NCBI GenBank assembly: GCA_964383715.1
Contig: CAYLHU010000002.1
Span: forward strand, 1 to 31,787
Direction of reading: 5' to 3'
DNA: 31,787 bases
Origin: CAYLHU01 sp964383715
Lineage (GTDB): Bacteria; Patescibacteriota; Minisyncoccia; Minisyncoccales; CG1-02-41-26
In this document: positions 28,829 through 31,787 of the stretch, piece after piece
Numbering within the stretch: position 1 is the stretch's first letter
Layout of the letters: every line of letters starts with the position of its first letter
Made by a program: the position numbers and the translations under genes
The notes under the pieces: model-generated
Databases searched by the model: none
Told to the model about the DNA's origin: nothing
What the model saw: the letters and a program-made list of their open reading frames with translations, nothing else

Positions 28829-30193
28829 TTAATTTGTGGGGCAAGTGGAAGTGGGAGTTTCTAAAATAAATTCGCAGCCATCGGCATCAAGACCGATACC
28901 ATTAGCATCAATTCCGATACTATCGCCATCACAATCGCTGAAACCGATGGCACAAGCACAGATTGGAGTACATCCCTGGCAAGCGCCGTCAAGGCAAGTA
29001 TTTTGGCATTCGCCTGTCAAGTTTTTGTTAATGTCGCAAGTTGTAGCTCCACAAGAAGAAGCCTCGGTTCCAATAACTTCTTGTGTTTCGGCAGGTTTGT
29101 CTTGGTCAAGACCACATTCATTGATGTCAGAGCAAGTTCGGGTTTGGATAAAGGTTTGGCCACAAGCAAACAAATCTTTTGAATCCTGCCAATCGCTACA
29201 TTGCCAATCAGGGGCACAAGTGGTAGTTGTGGTAGTTGTGGTAGTTGTTGTAGTTGTTGTAGTTGTTGTAGTTGTTGTAGTTGTTGTAGTTGTTGTTGAA
29301 CCAGTTATCGCCACCCCTTCAATCGTCCAATTGAAAACAGCCGGAGTTCGGTCATATTTGCCATAAAAATCAGACGAGTAAACCTCAAAAATATATTGGC
29401 CAGGTGTTAGATTAAAGTATTTCTTCGGCGACTGGCAGGGCTCAAACCCGAGTTTATTTATCTGGCATTGGAAAGTTGGTTCGCTAACCGAAGAATGGAA
29501 CTCAAAAATCGGGTCAGTTGAAGTGGTTAGGGCTTGAGGATAATTATCAATAAATGTTTCTGGCAAAGATTCTTGACTCCCCTCACCTCCTTGAACTTGT
29601 TCTTGAACTTGGCTCGGGATTGAGGGAGCACTATAAACAAATGTTTCTAATTCGGCTGACTTCATAACTACTTCATATCCGGGCAACCCTTTTGTTTTTT
29701 GATTTAAGACCATTCCTTTTAAACCAGTATATTTTGTTGTCTCTTGAATAACCGTCTCCCCTTGTTTTTTGTTTTTTTCTTGAACTTTTTTCAAAAAGAC
29801 AAGTTGGTTATCAATAACCTCTCCTAATTCTTTGGCGACATAAATACCTAAATCCCTTTTGCCTAAAAAATCCTTAGCCACCGTTAATCTGTTATTGGTG
29901 AGAACTTTCTGCCAGATATTATCCTTAATCGCTAACATTTGATAAGAATAATCAAGATAATAGTTTTGATTATCTTCTAAAACATTTTTAATTTTCATTT
30001 CAAAATTAAAATTATCAATATCGGTGGCCAAAAGGACTGTGTTGTCTATCCCCGTTTTTTCAACTATTGTTTTCCCAACAACCGCTTCCCGAGCGTTGTC
30101 TGAAGCGAAAATCGTCCCTCCGAAAACAAAGACCAAAATCAGTCCGATTGTGAAACCATTGTGATACTTGATAAACTTAATAATTTTTTTCAT
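28829..30193 (-). CDS. Secreted or anchored surface protein with poly-Thr linker and Cys-rich tail
   Basis: 454 aa. N-terminal signal or anchor (FTIGLILVFVFGGTIFASDN, residues ~14-33). Residues ~35-190 form an unidentified domain. Residues ~225-295 resemble an Ig-like repeat (DPIFEFHSSVSEPTFQCQIN, FNLTPGQYIFEV, PAVFNWTIEG) common in bacterial surface proteins. Then 26 consecutive Thr form a linker, likely O-glycosylated or rigid. The tail has a thrombospondin-1-like motif (WQCSDWQ, then CGQTFIQTRTC), more cysteine pairs and Asp/Gly repeats (CDGDSIGIDANG) that may bind calcium. The exact role is unknown; attachment or host contact is a guess. No DGR-type variable repeat is seen at its 3' end. 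Confidence 0.8.
   Translation of the reverse strand: MKKIIKFIKYHNGFTIGLILVFVFGGTIFASDNAREAVVGKTIVEKTGIDNTVLLATDIDNFNFEMKIKNVLEDNQNYYLDYSYQMLAIKDNIWQKVLTNNRLTVAKDFLGKRDLGIYVAKELGEVIDNQLVFLKKVQEKNKKQGETVIQETTKYTGLKGMVLNQKTKGLPGYEVVMKSAELETFVYSAPSIPSQVQEQVQGGEGSQESLPETFIDNYPQALTTSTDPIFEFHSSVSEPTFQCQINKLGFEPCQSPKKYFNLTPGQYIFEVYSSDFYGKYDRTPAVFNWTIEGVAITGSTTTTTTTTTTTTTTTTTTTTTTTTTTCAPDWQCSDWQDSKDLFACGQTFIQTRTCSDINECGLDQDKPAETQEVIGTEASSCGATTCDINKNLTGECQNTCLDGACQGCTPICACAIGFSDCDGDSIGIDANGIGLDADGCEFILETPTSTCPTN
29219..29296. repeat. In-frame threonine-codon tandem repeat
   Basis: 78 bases of ACA/ACT/ACC codons, mostly in a nine-base ACAACAACT period, encode 26 threonines. The 9-bp period means slippage would change linker length without frameshift. 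Confidence 0.92.
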
Positions 30194-30202
30194 ATTTTTT
30201 CT

Positions 30203-30219
30203 AAGGAGCTTAGCTCCTT
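30203..30219. repeat. AAGGAGC hairpin in the surface-protein leader
   Basis: AAGGAGC-TTA-GCTCCTT, ten bases before the ATG at 30193. On the minus strand the AAGGAG is paired within the hairpin. A similar hairpin stands before the NYN gene (30883-30899). Confidence 0.65.
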
Positions 30220-30239
30220 TTTTAACTACTTTTTAAGGG

Positions 30240-30267
30240 TTGACAATGTTTCTTGGTTTAGTATAAT
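30240..30267 (+). promoter_or_regulatory. Consensus sigma-70-type promoter, plus strand
   Basis: Perfect TTGACA (30240-30245), a 16-base spacer and perfect TATAAT (30262-30267). It points away from the surface-protein gene and towards the 3' end of the NYN gene, where only a terminator follows. Confidence 0.75.
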
Positions 30268-30273
30268 GATAAT

Positions 30274-30312
30274 AGTGACTTCACCCCGAATTAATCTTCG
30301 GGGCTTGTTTTT
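30274..30312 (+). ncRNA. Candidate micro-transcript: promoter followed at once by a terminator
   Basis: Starting about seven bases after the TATAAT, the sequence is a short leader, the hairpin CCCCGAA-TTAATC-TTCGGGG (30284-30303), CTTG and T6. The predicted RNA is only about 40 nt. On the minus strand the hairpin lacks a T-tract, so it serves the plus strand. It ends against the stop of the NYN gene. It could be a small RNA, a decoy, or the remains of an attenuated leader whose gene is gone. Confidence 0.45.
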
Positions 30313-30854
30313 TATAAAAATTCAATCTTCTCTCTGATATCCTCAAAAAACAAATGATAAGATCTTCTAATCTCCCAAGCAGTATTATATTCGAAACAAA
30401 TAAATATAAATCCTTTTTTACAGTTAATTACATCATTTCTCAATCCAATAAAGTCACTATCACTGCTTATTAATAAAACTAATTCAATTTCTTCTAATTT
30501 TCGGATAACATCCCGAGTAATTTCTACATCAAAATTACATTTATATTTAAAATCTTTTTTCTCATTGTCTAAATAAATCTTTTTAAGAGGTTTGTTAATT
30601 ACCTCAAACCCTATTTTCTCTAATCGGCTCTTAATTAAAATATTTCTCTCATAGGTTTCTCTTTTTAACGGCATTCCCATATAATATCGAGCTATTTTAA
30701 TATTGTAAAATTGTTTTAAAAACTCTAAAGTTTTTTGCCAATTGATATGCCAACCTAAAGATTTTTGAGAATAAAATAAATTTGCTTCATCTATAAAAAT
30801 TCCTGCTGACTTTCCTTTAAACTTTTCTAAAATTGGTAGATATTTTTGATTCAT
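30312..30854 (-). CDS. NYN-domain (LabA/DUF88-like) protein
   Basis: 180 aa. The NYN domain is a PIN-like fold often acting as a metal-dependent ribonuclease. AGIFIDEANLFYSQKSLG (residues ~17-34) has the first Asp and Asn, CNFDVEITRDVIRKL (~108-122) the middle acidic residues, and VLLISSDSDFIGL (~128-140) the SDSDF motif. All four expected acidic positions are present, so it should be active. The substrate is unknown. It lies between the surface-protein gene and the reverse transcriptase on the same strand, with an AAGAAGC hairpin and a 55-bp palindrome upstream. Nearness to the reverse transcriptase may be accidental. Confidence 0.88.
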   Translation of the reverse strand: MNQKYLPILEKFKGKSAGIFIDEANLFYSQKSLGWHINWQKTLEFLKQFYNIKIARYYMGMPLKRETYERNILIKSRLEKIGFEVINKPLKKIYLDNEKKDFKYKCNFDVEITRDVIRKLEEIELVLLISSDSDFIGLRNDVINCKKGFIFICFEYNTAWEIRRSYHLFFEDIREKIEFL

Positions 30855-30882
30855 TTTTTCAATTATTGTTTAACTTTCTTTT

Positions 30883-30899
30883 AAGAAGCGGAGCTCCTT
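30883..30899. repeat. AAGAAGC hairpin in the NYN-gene leader
   Basis: AAGAAGC-GGA-GCTCCTT (one G-T type mismatch), 29 bases before the NYN ATG at 30854. The same 7-3-7 layout and right arm as 30203-30219. Confidence 0.55.
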
Positions 30900-30946
30900 T
30901 TCAATTTTTTTCATTTTTCTGATAAATTTCATAATCTGAATTTTCC

Positions 30947-31001
30947 AAGATGACAGGGTTAAACCTCGTCATTGGATGACGGGGTTTAACCCTGTCATCT
31001 T
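30947..31001. repeat. 55-bp near-perfect palindrome: inverted pair of type C-like units
   Basis: A 19-bp arm (AAGATGACAGGGTTAAACC against its complement at 30983-31001), one T-G mismatch, then CGTCAT/ATGACG around TGG. Each half is also a palindrome of the TGACGGGGTTTAACCCTGTCA kind, the layout of type C units with changed base pairs. It fills the space between the reverse transcriptase and the NYN gene; the remaining bases up to 31035 show nothing. Confidence 0.85.
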
Positions 31002-31035
31002 AACTGCTAATACAGATTGGGATTTTTTATTTTTG

Positions 31036-31787
31036 TCAGTGTATATTAAAGATTTTTATTAAATGGTTGGAATTGGCAAAATCGGCATAAGACAACCAAG
31101 ATTGTAAGGAATTATTAAATTTTTTTTGAGTCATTGTTCCTTCATTTAATCTCTTCTTATAAACTTTTATTCTCTTAATAAATCTCTTTATTGTCTCTTT
31201 TTTTAATAATTTGTAATTTTTAAAAATCCGATAACCAAGAAAACTAATCCCCTTATTAATTGGAAAAATATTGGCTTTTTTAGGATGTAGGTCTAATTTT
31301 AATCCAATTTTTAAAAATTCTTTAATTTTTTCTTTAATCCAATTCAATTCTTTTTTTTCACAACCAAGAATTAAGAAATCGTCCATATAGCGAAGATAAT
31401 ATTTTATTTTTAATTGATGTTTTATAAATTGGTCTAATTCGTCCAAATAGGCGTTGGCAAAAAGTTGGCTGGTCAAGTTCCCAATGGGGATACCTGTGTC
31501 CTGTTTTTCTTGACTACTGGATATAATTTCATCTGTCAACCATAAAACTTTTTTGTCAGCAATTTTTTTCCTGATAATTTCTAAAAGAATTTTATGATTG
31601 ATACTGTCAAAATACTTAGAAACATCACACTGAAGACAATAGATTTTGGAGTTTAATTTGTCATTAGATGATTTTATAAATTTTTCTAATCTTCTAATAG
31701 TTTTATGAGTTCCTTTATTTTTTCGGCAAGCGTAAGAATCATAAATAAATCCCTTGTCAAAAATTGATTCAATAATATTACATAAAG
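31036..31787 (-). CDS. Reverse transcriptase, DGR type (5' end outside the window)
   Basis: Partial, about 250 aa; the frame is open to the right edge, so the start lies beyond it. Reading from the edge: YDSYACRKNKGTHKTIRRL, CLQCDVSKYFDSINHKIL, TGIPIGNLTSQLFANAYL, RYMDDFLILG (catalytic YMDD), LHPKKANIFP and GISFLGYRIF. The IGNLTSQ and SYACRKNKGTH words are characteristic of the RTs of diversity-generating retroelements, as opposed to group II introns or most retrons. In DGRs the RT copies a template repeat with adenine mutagenesis into a variable repeat of a target gene. No template or variable repeat is visible in the 180 bases downstream, so these and any avd gene would lie to the right. 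It stops at TGA. Confidence 0.88.
   Translation of the reverse strand, partial: LCNIIESIFDKGFIYDSYACRKNKGTHKTIRRLEKFIKSSNDKLNSKIYCLQCDVSKYFDSINHKILLEIIRKKIADKKVLWLTDEIISSSQEKQDTGIPIGNLTSQLFANAYLDELDQFIKHQLKIKYYLRYMDDFLILGCEKKELNWIKEKIKEFLKIGLKLDLHPKKANIFPINKGISFLGYRIFKNYKLLKKETIKRFIKRIKVYKKRLNEGTMTQKKFNNSLQSWLSYADFANSNHLIKIFNIH

Noticed and set aside
28836..29366. 176-codon plus-strand ORF with a long valine run
   Set aside because: It is the antisense shadow of the threonine-rich surface-protein gene; the valine run is the complement of the Thr codons.
30855..31035. DGR template repeat downstream of the reverse transcriptase
   Set aside because: The interval is filled by a 55-bp palindrome and a short hairpin; no near-copy with adenine-specific differences is found in the surface-protein gene or elsewhere in the window.
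31036..31787. Group II intron or retron reverse transcriptase
   Set aside because: No maturase-like domain is seen in the C-terminal part, and the IGNLTSQ and GTHKTIRRL words fit DGR RTs better; the missing N-terminus leaves a small doubt.

Overview
The window looks like a chromosomal fragment of an ultra-small bacterium of the Candidate Phyla Radiation (Patescibacteria, probably Parcubacteria-like). The support is low-GC DNA, compact and shortened versions of housekeeping proteins (EF-Ts of 193 aa, a release factor of 245 aa without its N-terminal domain), a simple fermentative gene set, few Shine-Dalgarno sequences, and no biosynthetic operons. TAG, TAA and TGA are all used as stops (TGA ends the PfkB kinase and the reverse transcriptase), so UGA is not recoded here. 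The phylum call is inference; no 16S is present.

Layout. 1-460: a tRNA-Thr(UGU) on the minus strand, apparently nested inside the split halves of a second, Trp-like tRNA that also carries palindromic insertions. 500-3771: a small membrane protein, tsf and rpsB on minus, then rpmE-prfA on plus from a divergent promoter region. 4196-7647 (minus): lytic transglycosylase, bL25, ferredoxin, PfkB sugar kinase. 7747-11219: Y1/HUH transposase 1 and PEP synthase. 11367-16242: type IV pilin-like protein, both subunits of ADP-forming acyl-CoA synthetase, GAPDH, glutaredoxin and a membrane-anchored thioredoxin-like protein. 16300-20940: phosphoglycerate mutase (GpmI), transposase 2, enolase, thioredoxin reductase. 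21071-23150: a GalU-fold protein with altered catalytic residues and a divergent FtsZ. 23552-27991: two divergent O-antigen-ligase-like membrane proteins, one fused to TPRs. 28031-31787: transposase 3, a poly-Thr Cys-rich surface protein, a NYN-domain protein and the C-terminal part of a reverse transcriptase of the diversity-generating-retroelement (DGR) type that runs off the right edge.

Metabolism. GAPDH, GpmI, enolase and PEP synthase form lower glycolysis, and the split ADP-forming acyl-CoA synthetase would turn acetyl-CoA into acetate plus ATP. Ferredoxin, glutaredoxin, thioredoxin-like protein and thioredoxin reductase form a redox set.

The most unusual layer is the palindromic and short tandem repeat DNA. 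Each of three related REP-associated-type (IS200-like) transposases is flanked by its own palindrome and also carries a copy inside its reading frame, at the same place (about residues 66-75, before the HUH motif). Palindromes of the transposase 2 type are also inserted in frame, twice, into enolase. A second family of two-hairpin elements (CTTCG cores, private stems, conserved connecting sequence) occurs around the tRNAs, tsf/rpsB, rpmE, GAPDH and ftsZ, and inside the TPR-ligase gene. One copy has a further palindrome inserted exactly in its hairpin loop. Much of the remaining non-coding DNA consists of degenerate heptanucleotide repeats with a different unit in each gap.
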